Shown here piece after piece: positions 19,991-29,093 of a stretch of 64,000 nucleotides of DNA. Position 1 is the first letter of the stretch; every line of letters begins with the position of its first letter. The position numbers and the translations under genes are program-made. The notes under the pieces were generated by a model. The model saw nothing but the letters and a program-made list of their open reading frames with translations. It was not told the origin of the DNA and searched no databases. Origin of the DNA: Flavivirga spongiicola (GTDB taxonomy: Bacteria; Bacteroidota; Bacteroidia; Flavobacteriales; Flavobacteriaceae); the NCBI RefSeq assembly GCF_030540825.1, contig NZ_JAUOEO010000002.1, positions 248,001 through 312,000 of the forward strand, read 5' to 3'.

Positions 19991-20914
19991 ATGAAAATAG
20001 AAAAAATCAAAAATTATAACCAGAAAATTCTAGTAATTTTAGGAACTATAACCATAATCATTGGAATAGTTTTTATATTAAAGACCATTAAGGAAACAGA
20101 AGATGTAGGAGAAAGTTTAAATGTATTTGCTTTTAGAAAGCCAGATAGTAGATATTTTAAGAATTATAATCCCATGTCTATAAGAAATAGTATAGTTACT
20201 AGAGATTTAATAAAATTTCAAGAATATAAAGATAGTGTTAAAGGTAGGCTGACGAAAATTACTGATAATAAAAAACAATTACAAAGAATAATTGACAGAA
20301 ATAAATTACAAGATACAATTAAAGACAAATATGAAAAAAGAATAAACGAATATGAAAAAAGAATAGGTATTCTAGAAAAAACAATAATTAATTTTGATAT
20401 TTTAGAGTCATCTGTTTGTAAATTTAAATTAAACCCTATAGATTCTTCTTCTGGTAATTTAACTTATGATCAAAATGAAAATGTAGTATCGATTAACTAT
20501 ATAAGGAATAATATTCCTAATTTTGTACATGAGATGACCCATGCATATCAATTTCTCAAAGGAGGTATTGCCTTCACTAAGAATAGCGAAAAACCTTTTG
20601 CTATAGACCTATTCGATGAAGTGTCAGCTTATAAAGCACAATATGCTTATGATCCAATTAGTGTTATAAAAGAAATACTTTCTGATAGTATAGTAAATAA
20701 TTTAATAGATATAGATACGAGTTGGGTTAGAGGAATACGAGATCCTATTAAAAAAAATCACCTTTATCATAAAACTCACTATGCTATTAAAAACATTAAC
20801 ATAAATACTCCTGTTAAAGAATTAGATGATGCATACCCAAAGATTAATTATGATAGTTTAAAATTAAAACATTTATATATGGGAATAATAACCTATGAGA
20901 ATTGCAAAAGGTAA
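19991..20914 (+). CDS. Membrane-anchored putative zinc metalloprotease
   Basis: 307 residues. One N-terminal membrane segment (about residues 13-30) precedes a charged region with heptad-like spacing (about 85-135), probably a coiled coil. The C-terminal half has HEMTH at 180-184, a canonical HExxH zinc motif, followed by YQFLKGG and DLFDEVSAYKAQY (Glu at about 210). The DExxAY-type stretch is a common third ligand and substrate-side motif in zincins. No family could be named. The protein would face the periplasm with its coiled coil near the membrane. It is a single gene between the thiamine operon and the AraC regulator. Confidence 0.7.
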   Translation: MKIEKIKNYNQKILVILGTITIIIGIVFILKTIKETEDVGESLNVFAFRKPDSRYFKNYNPMSIRNSIVTRDLIKFQEYKDSVKGRLTKITDNKKQLQRIIDRNKLQDTIKDKYEKRINEYEKRIGILEKTIINFDILESSVCKFKLNPIDSSSGNLTYDQNENVVSINYIRNNIPNFVHEMTHAYQFLKGGIAFTKNSEKPFAIDLFDEVSAYKAQYAYDPISVIKEILSDSIVNNLIDIDTSWVRGIRDPIKKNHLYHKTHYAIKNININTPVKELDDAYPKINYDSLKLKHLYMGIITYENCKR

Positions 20915-21074
20915 TTTTATTATAACCTGCTTCTCTGAGGTTGATTGTTCTTACTTTGCTTATTTAAAGCAGTTATATTTTAACTTATTGGTTTTATTTT
21001 AAGAAAAAAAATTAATGAACAAATAAATAGATAGATAATCCTTAAAGACATACTACCAAAGAAAAGACATTAGC

Positions 21075-22064
21075 TTAAATCTTAACTCTAAACTCCTTTG
21101 GTCTTTCATTATAAAACCTTTTAAAAGCAGCACTAAAATGTGTTGCATTTTTATATCCAACACTCTCAGCGATTTCATATATTGGTAATTCTGTATTTTC
21201 TAACAGATATTTAGCTCTAATCATTTTTTCTTCAACAAAATATTTAGAAATGGTAGATTCGAATACTCTTTTAAATTCACTTCGTAGTACACTTTCATTC
21301 AACCCTACTTGTTTTACTAATTGATTCATTGAGTAATTTTTATCTAAATTATTCTTTAAAAATTGTTTAAGATTATAGAGTTTTTTTAAATGTTTATTAT
21401 GTTGGACACTTAAACCATCAATATTTATATTTTTATAATTATTAATTTGGATAGCTAGTATTTCCAATACTTTAGCTTCTAAATATATTTTTCGTGAAAT
21501 CCCTTTTATTTTTTTTGTTTCCAAATCTGATAAAACTGAAAATAGATCGTTTGTTATTGGGATAATTAAATTATTATCGGTTAATTTTTTAAACTCAATT
21601 TCCTTACTTATTCCATGTTGCCTTAGAAACGATTCTGATAAAGTAATTTTGATTTCTTTAAATGGTTTACCTCCAGATATTTTATTGTATCCAGCATAGG
21701 TTTTAATATATGCCGTGTAGCATTCTTGGCTTTCATAAAGAAGTTCTTCAATTGTATTGTTTAAGCCTATTATTTTTTCACCTTCCAGTAGAAAGGATAA
21801 TTGTAGTTTATTCTTTTCTCCTTGATTATAAATCTTAAAATCGTGGTTTAGCCTATATCTGCTTATAGAAATTACAACATTATTAAAATGAAATTCTATA
21901 ATCATTCCTTTACCATATTTTGGCACTATATGACGTTCAATTTTTGTAAGTCCCTCTTCTTCAATTTTATGGATCTCTTCAGATATATGTTCTTTTAAAC
22001 TTGTTTTTAATGCTATTAAATCTATAAGTTCATAATTTTCTGTATCACGTCTTTTTTTCTTCAA
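21075..22064 (-). CDS. AraC-family regulator, PchR-like
   Basis: 329 residues. The C-terminal 100 residues are a typical AraC/XylS double helix-turn-helix (NYSMNQLVKQVGLNESVLRS, then ELPIYEIAESVGYKNATHFS, ending KRFYNERPKEFR). The N-terminal 220 residues resemble the ligand-binding part of PchR-type regulators that sense ferric siderophores. It is divergent from a TonB-dependent siderophore receptor across 78 bp, the usual arrangement for such an activator. Confidence 0.88.
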   Translation of the reverse strand: MKKKRRDTENYELIDLIALKTSLKEHISEEIHKIEEEGLTKIERHIVPKYGKGMIIEFHFNNVVISISRYRLNHDFKIYNQGEKNKLQLSFLLEGEKIIGLNNTIEELLYESQECYTAYIKTYAGYNKISGGKPFKEIKITLSESFLRQHGISKEIEFKKLTDNNLIIPITNDLFSVLSDLETKKIKGISRKIYLEAKVLEILAIQINNYKNINIDGLSVQHNKHLKKLYNLKQFLKNNLDKNYSMNQLVKQVGLNESVLRSEFKRVFESTISKYFVEEKMIRAKYLLENTELPIYEIAESVGYKNATHFSAAFKRFYNERPKEFRVKI

Positions 22065-22074
22065 ATCACGTCAT

Positions 22075-22103
22075 TTGTTTATAGAAAAACCATTCTATTT
22101 TTG
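22075..22103 (+). promoter_or_regulatory. Promoter of siderophore receptor gene
   Basis: TTG (22075-22077) and TATTTTTG (22096-22103, exact TAnnTTTG) are separated by 18 bp, a good match to the Bacteroidota -33/-7 pattern, 40 bp upstream of the receptor start. Confidence 0.6.
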
Positions 22104-22112
22104 TATTAAATT

Positions 22113-22127
22113 TATTTAGACTAAATA
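22113..22127. promoter_or_regulatory. Palindromic operator TATTTAGACTAAATA
   Basis: A perfect 7-1-7 palindrome placed just after the -7 box of the receptor promoter. A near copy (TATTTAGAATAAATA) lies in front of the second receptor gene. The 7-1-7 geometry and the iron-uptake context suggest a Fur-type operator; binding by the AraC regulator is the alternative. Confidence 0.5.
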
Positions 22128-22142
22128 TAAATAACAAAAATA

Positions 22143-24482
22143 ATGATTAAAAAATTACTATTACTACTAACAATTATTTTTTCAGCAACATTTGTATATG
22201 GGCAGCGTGGAAAAATTAAAGGAAAGGTTATTTCAAGACAAGGTTACGAGATTGCAAATGCTAATATTTCAATTAAAAAAACAGGTACAGGAACTATGAC
22301 AAATAGTTTTGGCGATTATTTAATTGAAAATATAAAATCTGGTAACTATACACTTAAAGTTACTTTTGTTGGCTATAAATCTGAAGAAGTTTTGGTATTA
22401 GTCAAAAGCAATCAAACGACAAATGTTCCAACGATTACTTTATTGAAAGGAGAAGAAAAGTTAGATGAAATTCTTGTTGAGGGCCATAAAAAAAATAAGT
22501 ACAGTGCAAAAACACCATCAAGATCTCTTCGTTTAAAAACGGAAATAGTAAATCTTCCACAAAATGTTCAGATAATAAACAATGATTTACTTGTTGATCA
22601 ACAAGTAACCAGCATGATGGATGGTGTCATAAGAAACGTAAGCGGTGTAACCATGTTAGAGCACTGGGGACATTTTGCGCGTATAAATATGAGAGGTTTT
22701 AGATTGCCAGCTTTTAGAAATGGTTTTAATGTATCTGATACCTGGGGACCATTATCTGAAGACATGAGTCTTGTAGAAAGCGTTGAGTTTGTAAAAGGGC
22801 CTTCAGGTTTTATGCTTTCTGCTGGTGAGCCCGGTGGATTCTATAATGTGGTTACTAAAAAACCAGTAGCAAATAAAATAGCTAATATATCTCTTACGAC
22901 TGGTAGTTTCGATTTTTATAGAGGCGCTTTGGATCTCGGAGGTAAATTAACAGAAAACGGAAAATTATTATACCGCTTTAATGCCATGTACCAAACAAAC
23001 GATTCACACAGGGGAGGTGAAGATGTTGAACGTTTTGCTATAGCTCCAGGAATAACATATAACTTTTCAGAGAAAACATCTTTAACGACGGAAGCAAATA
23101 TAGAAAAGGCAGAAAGTCTTATAGGTTCCGCATATGTATTTGCTCCGGTAGCCGATGGTTATGGAAGCTTAGATAGAGATTTTAAATTCTTAGATACGAA
23201 TTACCCGGAAACTGATATTAATCAATTTACATCATTTACAAATTTTAAGCATGAATTTTCTAAATATTGGAGCTTTGAAACTCAATTTGCTTATTTAAGA
23301 TATGAACAAGATGGTAATTCTGCTTGGGCAAGTATTACCGAGACAGGTGATGCTACACGTTTTATATATGATTGGGATGCTTTGTCTTTAGGTAAATATT
23401 TCCAAACCTATGTTAACGGTAAATTTAATACAGGAAGTATCAGTCACACCATATTAGCTGGTTTTGATTATACAGATAAAAATTATTGGGCAGATTTTAC
23501 ACAGGCACCTTTTGTGGTAGACTCTAGCACGCCCTTTAATATTTATAATCCAATATATGGTAATACGGAAATACCAAGCTTTGATACTTCTGATATTAGA
23601 AATAGAAATGGTGGAACGCCATATAATGGTTTTGTAAACCGATCTGTTTACTTACAGGATGAAATAGGTTTTGCCAACGATAAAATAAGATTAACACTTG
23701 CAGGTAGGTACACCAATTTATCTACAGTAGGGAAAAATGAAAATGATGCCGAGTTTACACCTAGAGTTGGTGTAAGTGCTGATGTTTTGCCTTCATTGAA
23801 GGTATATGCTTTATATGATCAATCATTTTTACCACAAAATGGAAGGACAAGCAATGAAAAGCCAGTTAACCCTGTTGAAGCAATAGATGTTGAAGGGGGG
23901 ATTAAGAAAATCTTTTTTGATGGGCGTTTAAAGGCAGCGTTGGGAGTTTATCAAATAACAAAAGAAAATATTGCATTTACAGATCCCGGAGATAATAGGT
24001 ATGTTTTAGAGTTAGGTGAAGTACAATCTAAAGGAATTGAATTTGATCTTCAGGGAGAAATCACTCCAGAATTAAATGTCGTATTAAATTATGCAAATAC
24101 TAATGTAGAAGTTACAAAAGATATTAACCCGGATAATGTTGGAAATAGAATAGCAGGGCATGCAAAACATATTACAAACGGTTGGTTAAATTATAATTTT
24201 GTTTCTCAATCAAAATTAAAAGGACTAGGGCTATCACTAGGTTACCAATATCAAGTAGATCGTTCTAGTTGGGCTTGGGGAGCAGATAATGAAACTGACT
24301 TGCCAGATTATTTTAGATTGGATGGTGGGCTATCATGGCAAAATGATGCTTTTAGAATACAAGTAAATCTTAATAATATTTTAGATGAGTATTTGTATTC
24401 CGGTGCTAATTATGGCAGCTATTTATACTGGCAATCTGAACCTGGAATTAATGGTAAAATAACATTAACCTACAAGTTTTAA
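22143..24482 (+). CDS. TonB-dependent siderophore receptor
   Basis: 779 residues. Signal peptide (cut near VYGQ, residue 21), then a carboxypeptidase-regulatory-like beta domain (about 24-105, IKGKVISRQGYEIANANISI). A plug domain follows (about 120-235, with NMRGFRLPAF, SVEFVKGPSGFMLSAGEPGG and NVVTKKP), then a 22-strand barrel ending in aromatic Phe (TYKF). The plug motifs are those of FhuE/FoxA-type siderophore receptors. It imports a ferric siderophore using TonB energy. It is divergent from a PchR-like regulator and followed by a terminator. Confidence 0.93.
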   Translation: MIKKLLLLLTIIFSATFVYGQRGKIKGKVISRQGYEIANANISIKKTGTGTMTNSFGDYLIENIKSGNYTLKVTFVGYKSEEVLVLVKSNQTTNVPTITLLKGEEKLDEILVEGHKKNKYSAKTPSRSLRLKTEIVNLPQNVQIINNDLLVDQQVTSMMDGVIRNVSGVTMLEHWGHFARINMRGFRLPAFRNGFNVSDTWGPLSEDMSLVESVEFVKGPSGFMLSAGEPGGFYNVVTKKPVANKIANISLTTGSFDFYRGALDLGGKLTENGKLLYRFNAMYQTNDSHRGGEDVERFAIAPGITYNFSEKTSLTTEANIEKAESLIGSAYVFAPVADGYGSLDRDFKFLDTNYPETDINQFTSFTNFKHEFSKYWSFETQFAYLRYEQDGNSAWASITETGDATRFIYDWDALSLGKYFQTYVNGKFNTGSISHTILAGFDYTDKNYWADFTQAPFVVDSSTPFNIYNPIYGNTEIPSFDTSDIRNRNGGTPYNGFVNRSVYLQDEIGFANDKIRLTLAGRYTNLSTVGKNENDAEFTPRVGVSADVLPSLKVYALYDQSFLPQNGRTSNEKPVNPVEAIDVEGGIKKIFFDGRLKAALGVYQITKENIAFTDPGDNRYVLELGEVQSKGIEFDLQGEITPELNVVLNYANTNVEVTKDINPDNVGNRIAGHAKHITNGWLNYNFVSQSKLKGLGLSLGYQYQVDRSSWAWGADNETDLPDYFRLDGGLSWQNDAFRIQVNLNNILDEYLYSGANYGSYLYWQSEPGINGKITLTYKF

Positions 24483-24534
24483 GGCATATTTCATAATTGA
24501 GTTAATTGAAATATAATTAGTTAGTTTAATTTTT

Positions 24535-24568
24535 ACAGCCTTCTTATACAAACAGGAAGGCTGTTTTT
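24535..24568 (+). terminator. Intrinsic terminator after receptor gene
   Basis: ACAGCCTTC (24535-24543) pairs with GAAGGCTGT (24556-24564), nine perfect pairs with a 12-base loop, followed by TTTT. It separates the receptor from the DUF4198 gene 25 bases downstream and may work as a partial terminator. Confidence 0.8.
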
Positions 24569-24592
24569 CCAATTTTAAAACAAAGAAAAAAA

Positions 24593-25309
24593 ATGAAAAA
24601 ATCAATTTTAACATTCGCATTAATAGTGTTGGCAACAACACAAACTTTTGCACATTATTTATGGATCGAAACCAATCCTAATGGGGCTATAGGTAAAGAA
24701 CAAGAGGTAAAGGTTTATTTTGGAGAGTATACCTATGGAGTCATTGAAAAAGTAAATGGTGAAGCATTTCCAAAAGTAAAAGATTTTAAACTTTGGGTAG
24801 TTGATGTTGCCGGCAATAAGACACAAATAAAAGTAACCTCAACTGAAGATTACTATTTAGGAACTTTTACACCTGCTTCAAAAGGGATTCATACTATTAT
24901 TTTGAATAATGATAAAATCGACGTTATTGATTATACAAAATACGACTTTGGTATTTTTAAAACACATTATCATGCAGTAGCTAAAGTAAATGTTGGAAAT
25001 ACAAGAGGAAAAACAAAAGCGTTAAATAATAAAGGAATTACGGTAAAAGACATTTCTGAAAACAAAAAAGAAATAAAGCTTCAAGTATTATACAAAGAGA
25101 AACCATTAGTAAAAAATGAAGTGAAAATTTATGTGTCAGATCAGTGGTCAAAAACTTTAGAAACTGATGATAATGGATTGGTATCTTTCAAATTGCCATG
25201 GAAGACAAAATATATTATCGAAACGACAACTAAGGAAGAAGTGCCTGATGAATATAAAGGCAAGGCTTACGAATTTATTTGGCATTGTGTAACATATTGT
25301 ATTTTATAG
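24593..25309 (+). CDS. DUF4198-like periplasmic protein
   Basis: 238 residues with a clear signal peptide (cut after TFAH or TQTFA, about residue 20). The mature part starts HYLWIETNP, typical of DUF4198/NikM-like proteins linked with metal or siderophore uptake. Two beta-sandwich-like halves follow, the second (about 140-230) with LQVLYKEKPLVKNEVKIYVS resembling a carboxypeptidase-regulatory fold. It follows the receptor after a terminator hairpin. Role probably accessory to iron acquisition; mechanism unknown. Confidence 0.75.
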   Translation: MKKSILTFALIVLATTQTFAHYLWIETNPNGAIGKEQEVKVYFGEYTYGVIEKVNGEAFPKVKDFKLWVVDVAGNKTQIKVTSTEDYYLGTFTPASKGIHTIILNNDKIDVIDYTKYDFGIFKTHYHAVAKVNVGNTRGKTKALNNKGITVKDISENKKEIKLQVLYKEKPLVKNEVKIYVSDQWSKTLETDDNGLVSFKLPWKTKYIIETTTKEEVPDEYKGKAYEFIWHCVTYCIL

Positions 25310-25348
25310 AGGTAGTTATTAGTTGTCCTTTTTTCTCTATAATTTACG

Positions 25349-25382
25349 AAATAGCCCTGAATTTTAATATTCAGGGCTATTT
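25349..25382. terminator. Bidirectional terminator
   Basis: AAATAGCCCTGAAT (25349-25362) and ATTCAGGGCTATTT (25369-25382) form a perfect 14-pair stem with a six-base loop. The stem's own A/T ends supply T-runs in both directions. It lies between convergent genes (DUF4198 on plus, RIC-like on minus). Confidence 0.9.
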
Positions 25383-25403
25383 ACTTTATGGTTTTTGATT
25401 TGT

Positions 25404-26132
25404 TTAATTATTAACTTCTAGCTTTATATTTTGTTCTAAATCATAAAGTTTTGTTATTAACACTTTATCTTCAATAAATGCGTGAATATTTAAGTCATAC
25501 TCGAAGTTTTTTAATTTTTCAAGTAATATTCTAAAAGAAGATTTATTGGTTTTTGGTGGTTCATATTGCAAAAGAACATTCATTATATCTGATAGGTTTT
25601 CAACAGTGTCGGAATGCTCTTCTACAAAGTCATCAATAGAGTTTTTCTGTAGAAATTCTATAAAAAAAGAAATTTCTTTTTTGAAGAATATAGCTTTGTA
25701 TAGACTATTTGCGTACAAAAACAATGTTTCTTCTTCTTCATTAAAATGTTCTTGTAAATCAACTTTATATTTAAAATAAAATTTATATAAAATTTCTAAT
25801 AGTGGGTGAGATTTAGGATAATTACTAAGTAAAATAGCGATGCTCTGTCCAATTTCCGGCAATATCTTTTCCATATAATACTTATGAGAACGTGTTAAGT
25901 AATCTACAATCACAGGAACCGGATATTTGGAAAATAAATTAATATCTACATCTTCATAATTACAAAATACATTGAGGACATCAACCAAAAAATCAGGGTT
26001 TATTTCAGTTAATGTCGTATTTTCAATAATTTGATTGGTATTACTAGAATCGATTCCAAAACGATTGAATACGTGTTCCGTTATTCTGTGTTGTAGAGTA
26101 ATTTCTGAAGGGGAAGTATAAGAAGTGATCAT
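25404..26132 (-). CDS. RIC-like hemerythrin di-iron protein
   Basis: 242 residues similar to RIC/ScdA/YtfE proteins that repair iron-sulfur centres damaged by nitric oxide or oxidants. The C-terminal hemerythrin-like four-helix bundle shows the expected metal ligands: SHKYYMEKILPE, HFNEEEETLF (HxxxE), EEHSD and IHAFIEDKVL (HxxxE). The N-terminal 50 residues align with the ScdA_N domain (VFNRFGID), but the Cys-Cys pair normally after GIDF is absent and reads SSN. It lies alone between two iron-uptake operons, facing the terminator at 25349. Confidence 0.8.
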   Translation of the reverse strand: MITSYTSPSEITLQHRITEHVFNRFGIDSSNTNQIIENTTLTEINPDFLVDVLNVFCNYEDVDINLFSKYPVPVIVDYLTRSHKYYMEKILPEIGQSIAILLSNYPKSHPLLEILYKFYFKYKVDLQEHFNEEEETLFLYANSLYKAIFFKKEISFFIEFLQKNSIDDFVEEHSDTVENLSDIMNVLLQYEPPKTNKSSFRILLEKLKNFEYDLNIHAFIEDKVLITKLYDLEQNIKLEVNN

Positions 26133-26287
26133 ATGTGCGTTTTATCTCAAAGTTCTATTTTTGTATACACTTTAAACGATGTATATCCAATCAATATTAT
26201 TCTTTTCTTTCAATAAATTTTACTTCTGAAGCTAATTGGTTTATCATTATAAGAAACGCTTAGTTTTGTTCGATTTCTTATTTAATT

Positions 26288-28357
26288 TTAAGCAATGGCC
26301 TCATTTTTCCATTTGTTTAGATTTATTACTAAAAAGACACTTGCCATAGCCATTAATAACAAAATAAAAATTTCAGAGTAATTATTAGCTTCATGCATAA
26401 TGGCTTCAATAACATGATATGTATTAAATAATGCTACTATGATTCCCCAGATAAAGGAAGCCCATCGAAACCAGTATTTAGACACTTGTACTGTAAGAAC
26501 AGCAAATAAAAAGGCTAATCCTTCCATTAAAATCCGCCATTGATGTGCCCAAAAGGGTGTTTCTCCTGTTGAACCCTCAATGAATACTGATTCTTTAAAA
26601 AATACAGTTGCTAAACCGTAAATATGATGAAATACAAATCCGAAGATGACAAGTAACCATAATGTAATAATTTTTGTTCGCATTGGTAGATGGTTTTTAT
26701 CGTTATTTTTTACTTTTAAATGAGTGTCTTTTTTTTCTATTACTTGTGCCTCTTCCGCTTTTAAGGCTTTAATGTTTTTATAATCTATAGGGTTTTTATT
26801 AAAGGCACTTTGCATGTTGTTTTTTGGCTGAATTTTAAAATAGAAGAGTAGGGAGAAGGAGGCAATTATCACCCATAAAGCATCTATTAATAAAATATCA
26901 AATTGATGTTGTGAAATGGTGACCCAAAACCAATTTCCTGAAATAAATCCATTAGTAACAGGGACTAAATAACCCAAAATAGCACCTGATAATAAACAGT
27001 ACTTATTGGTAAAGTAATTATCTCTTTTAAATCTGAAAAATAGAATAGCAATCAACCAAGTAATGAAATAAAACCAATAAATAGCAGTTTGCTTATCGTC
27101 AAAATAGTCGTTTGAAAATTTTACAAATAAAAAAGCCAGTGCAGTTACCGGAAGCATAGATAGACAAATGGCTAAATAGATATGACCAACTTTAGCTGTG
27201 TACAGTCTTTGGTTAATAGCCATACTTTTTTTGTTACGAGCTTCGATCCATATTAAAACCCCAGTGATAATAACAAAACAGGTGACGAGTGCTAAAATAA
27301 AATAGATCATTCTTAAAGGGATTCCTCCAAAATCTGCAAAATGTAGACGCCCGATAACCCGTTGTACATCTTCTGTATAAACACCTTCATAAGGACTCTT
27401 TTTTTTCAATATGTTTCCAGTATGGGCATCAAAGACAATACGGCCGATACTTATAAAACGCTCACTATCTTCAAGTTCACCAGCTATAATATATTTCATA
27501 TTGGTGCCGCCATAGTTTTTAATGTACGCTCTTGTTAAGTGGAAGTTATCCCAGTGTGTTGCTGTTTTTTTTGCAAATTCATTAAAACTAGGAATTTCTT
27601 TTTGGCTTGTAGTAATCCATTCGTAATTTTTACGTTCTGGACGTAAATCCTCCATTAATTTGTCTTGGTTATTATTATATAAAGTATTAGCCGGGATCAA
27701 TACTAAAATACTTAAACAAAAATAAGCACCTGTGACGGCAAAAATGAACTGAAAAGGTAGACCAATGATCCCAAGAGCGGTATGGGCATCAGTCCAAACC
27801 CTTTTTAAAGTCTTTCGCGGATCGAAAGCATAAAAGTTGGGAATAATTTTTTTCCAATGGACAACAACACCTGTTACCAGAGCAAATAAGAAAAATAAGG
27901 CCACAAAACCAGAAAGATACATACCTAATGTGGGTAGTTGTGCAAAAAAGTGTAGACGATATAAAAACTCGCCTAAAGAATATTGTTCTGGATATGTTTT
28001 TGTGTCAACCGTATTTATATCAGCATAAAGAAAGTGTCCTTGCTTTGCTTTTTCAGTGGCCAAAGTGTCTTTACTAGGACTCATTGAAATGCTGATCTTA
28101 TCGCTTTCTTCTCCTAAATTTAATTGTAAATCTCTACCTGTTAATTCATGATTATTATCTAACGCTTCTAAAATACGGTCGAAATCAATGTCTTTTCTTT
28201 CAATATGGTGTATGGGCTTACCATCTTCCCAAGCAGTTATTTCATCTTTTAACAAAGCGAAAGCCCCTGCAAAAAAGATGATATACAGAGCAACACTAAT
28301 TACGATGCCGCTAACGGTATGCATGTTAAAGAATACGTTATAATTTCTTTTGCTCAT
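26288..28357 (-). CDS. PepSY-associated membrane protein
   Basis: About 689 residues when started at MSKRNYN (28357), which overlaps the upstream stop by one base (TAATG); a longer frame to 28444 lies inside the preceding gene. The N-terminus (FFNMHTVSGIVISVALYIIFFAGAFALL) and the VTGVVVHWKKIIPNFYAFDP and WTDAHTALGIIGLPFQFIFAVTGAYF motifs define the PepSY TM-helix family. These proteins are linked with ferric siderophore reduction or handling in the inner membrane. The C-terminal 200 residues add several more membrane segments. Last gene of the second receptor operon. Confidence 0.88.
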   Translation of the reverse strand: MSKRNYNVFFNMHTVSGIVISVALYIIFFAGAFALLKDEITAWEDGKPIHHIERKDIDFDRILEALDNNHELTGRDLQLNLGEESDKISISMSPSKDTLATEKAKQGHFLYADINTVDTKTYPEQYSLGEFLYRLHFFAQLPTLGMYLSGFVALFFLFALVTGVVVHWKKIIPNFYAFDPRKTLKRVWTDAHTALGIIGLPFQFIFAVTGAYFCLSILVLIPANTLYNNNQDKLMEDLRPERKNYEWITTSQKEIPSFNEFAKKTATHWDNFHLTRAYIKNYGGTNMKYIIAGELEDSERFISIGRIVFDAHTGNILKKKSPYEGVYTEDVQRVIGRLHFADFGGIPLRMIYFILALVTCFVIITGVLIWIEARNKKSMAINQRLYTAKVGHIYLAICLSMLPVTALAFLFVKFSNDYFDDKQTAIYWFYFITWLIAILFFRFKRDNYFTNKYCLLSGAILGYLVPVTNGFISGNWFWVTISQHQFDILLIDALWVIIASFSLLFYFKIQPKNNMQSAFNKNPIDYKNIKALKAEEAQVIEKKDTHLKVKNNDKNHLPMRTKIITLWLLVIFGFVFHHIYGLATVFFKESVFIEGSTGETPFWAHQWRILMEGLAFLFAVLTVQVSKYWFRWASFIWGIIVALFNTYHVIEAIMHEANNYSEIFILLLMAMASVFLVINLNKWKNEAIA

Positions 28358-28659
28358 TATATAAAGGGATTGTTTTGATTTCCTAAAATGTAGATTCCCA
28401 AAAGGACAGTTATAATACCTGAATATAACAACCAGGCTTTCCACCCATTATTGAATAAAAATGGAATAATTAATAAGGCGCACCAAACAATAAAAAAAGT
28501 GAATATAAAGCTAATTAAAATGCCCTGTGGGTATGGTAACCAAAGGGCTAAGGACATATGGGAAAGCGCTGTAATAATATAACCACCTAACAAACCTGCT
28601 GAAATTTTGGCGAATTGTTGCCACGGTGATTTATTTAAATATTTAAGATTTGCCGGCAT
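28357..28659 (-). CDS. Small membrane protein, DUF3649-like
   Basis: 100 residues with three hydrophobic segments (ISAGLLGGYIITALSHMSLA, ISFIFTFFIVWCALLIIPFLF, LLYSGIITVLLGIYIL). Position between a DUF3325-like gene and a PepSY gene, and the SAGLLGGY start, match the DUF3649 family of siderophore-operon membrane proteins known from proteobacteria. Stop and next start overlap (TAATG). Confidence 0.65.
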   Translation of the reverse strand: MPANLKYLNKSPWQQFAKISAGLLGGYIITALSHMSLALWLPYPQGILISFIFTFFIVWCALLIIPFLFNNGWKAWLLYSGIITVLLGIYILGNQNNPFI

Positions 28660-28662
28660 AGT

Positions 28663-28992
28663 TTAATAATATAATTCGAGTATTAATAAAATGAAAAGTA
28701 AAACAGAAACAGACTTGTAGAGTCCTTTTTTTAAAGGAGACATGATAACAATTAGCCCTAAAATTAAAACCAATGATAGCAACCAAAACAATATTCCAGA
28801 TGTTAGACCAAAAGATATTATAGCCATTATTAATGCTAGAAAGAAAGATACAAGCCCTATAACCTTTGAAATTTTAAGCTTAGAATGTATCCACTTTTCT
28901 ATTCTTAAATTATGGCTTACTACTGCTTTTTCTGATGCCGTGTACAGAAAAAAACTTCCCAAAAAAATGAAGAGTATACTGCTTGTTATCAT
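28663..28992 (-). CDS. Small membrane protein, DUF3325-like
   Basis: 109 residues, four hydrophobic segments. The pattern FLYTASEKAVVSHN early on, and a long hydrophobic second half ending MSPLKK, resembles the DUF3325 family, which accompanies PepSY and DUF3649 genes in siderophore-uptake loci. Family assignment rests on pattern and neighbourhood. Three bases separate it from the DUF3649-like gene. Confidence 0.62.
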   Translation of the reverse strand: MITSSILFIFLGSFFLYTASEKAVVSHNLRIEKWIHSKLKISKVIGLVSFFLALIMAIISFGLTSGILFWLLSLVLILGLIVIMSPLKKGLYKSVSVLLFILLILELYY

Positions 28993-29010
28993 ATCATATT
29001 TTTTAAAATA

Positions 29011-29040
29011 AGCAACTCTAAAAATACTTTTAGAGTTGCT
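29011..29040 (-). terminator. Hairpin between receptor and downstream genes
   Basis: AGCAACTCTAAAA (29011-29023) pairs perfectly with TTTTAGAGTTGCT (29028-29040), 13 pairs with a four-base loop. On the minus strand it is followed by TATTTT, a weak T-run. It lies after the receptor stop and before the DUF3325-like start, so it probably lowers expression of the three membrane genes relative to the receptor. Confidence 0.65.
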
Positions 29041-29093
29041 TCAACTTAACTAAATAACTAATTCTAACTACTAACTATAAAAATTGATTAACA

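Noticed and set aside
26249..26281. Terminator after the PepSY gene
   Set aside because: An 8-bp A/T-rich stem with a 17-base loop and no T-run; too weak to support.
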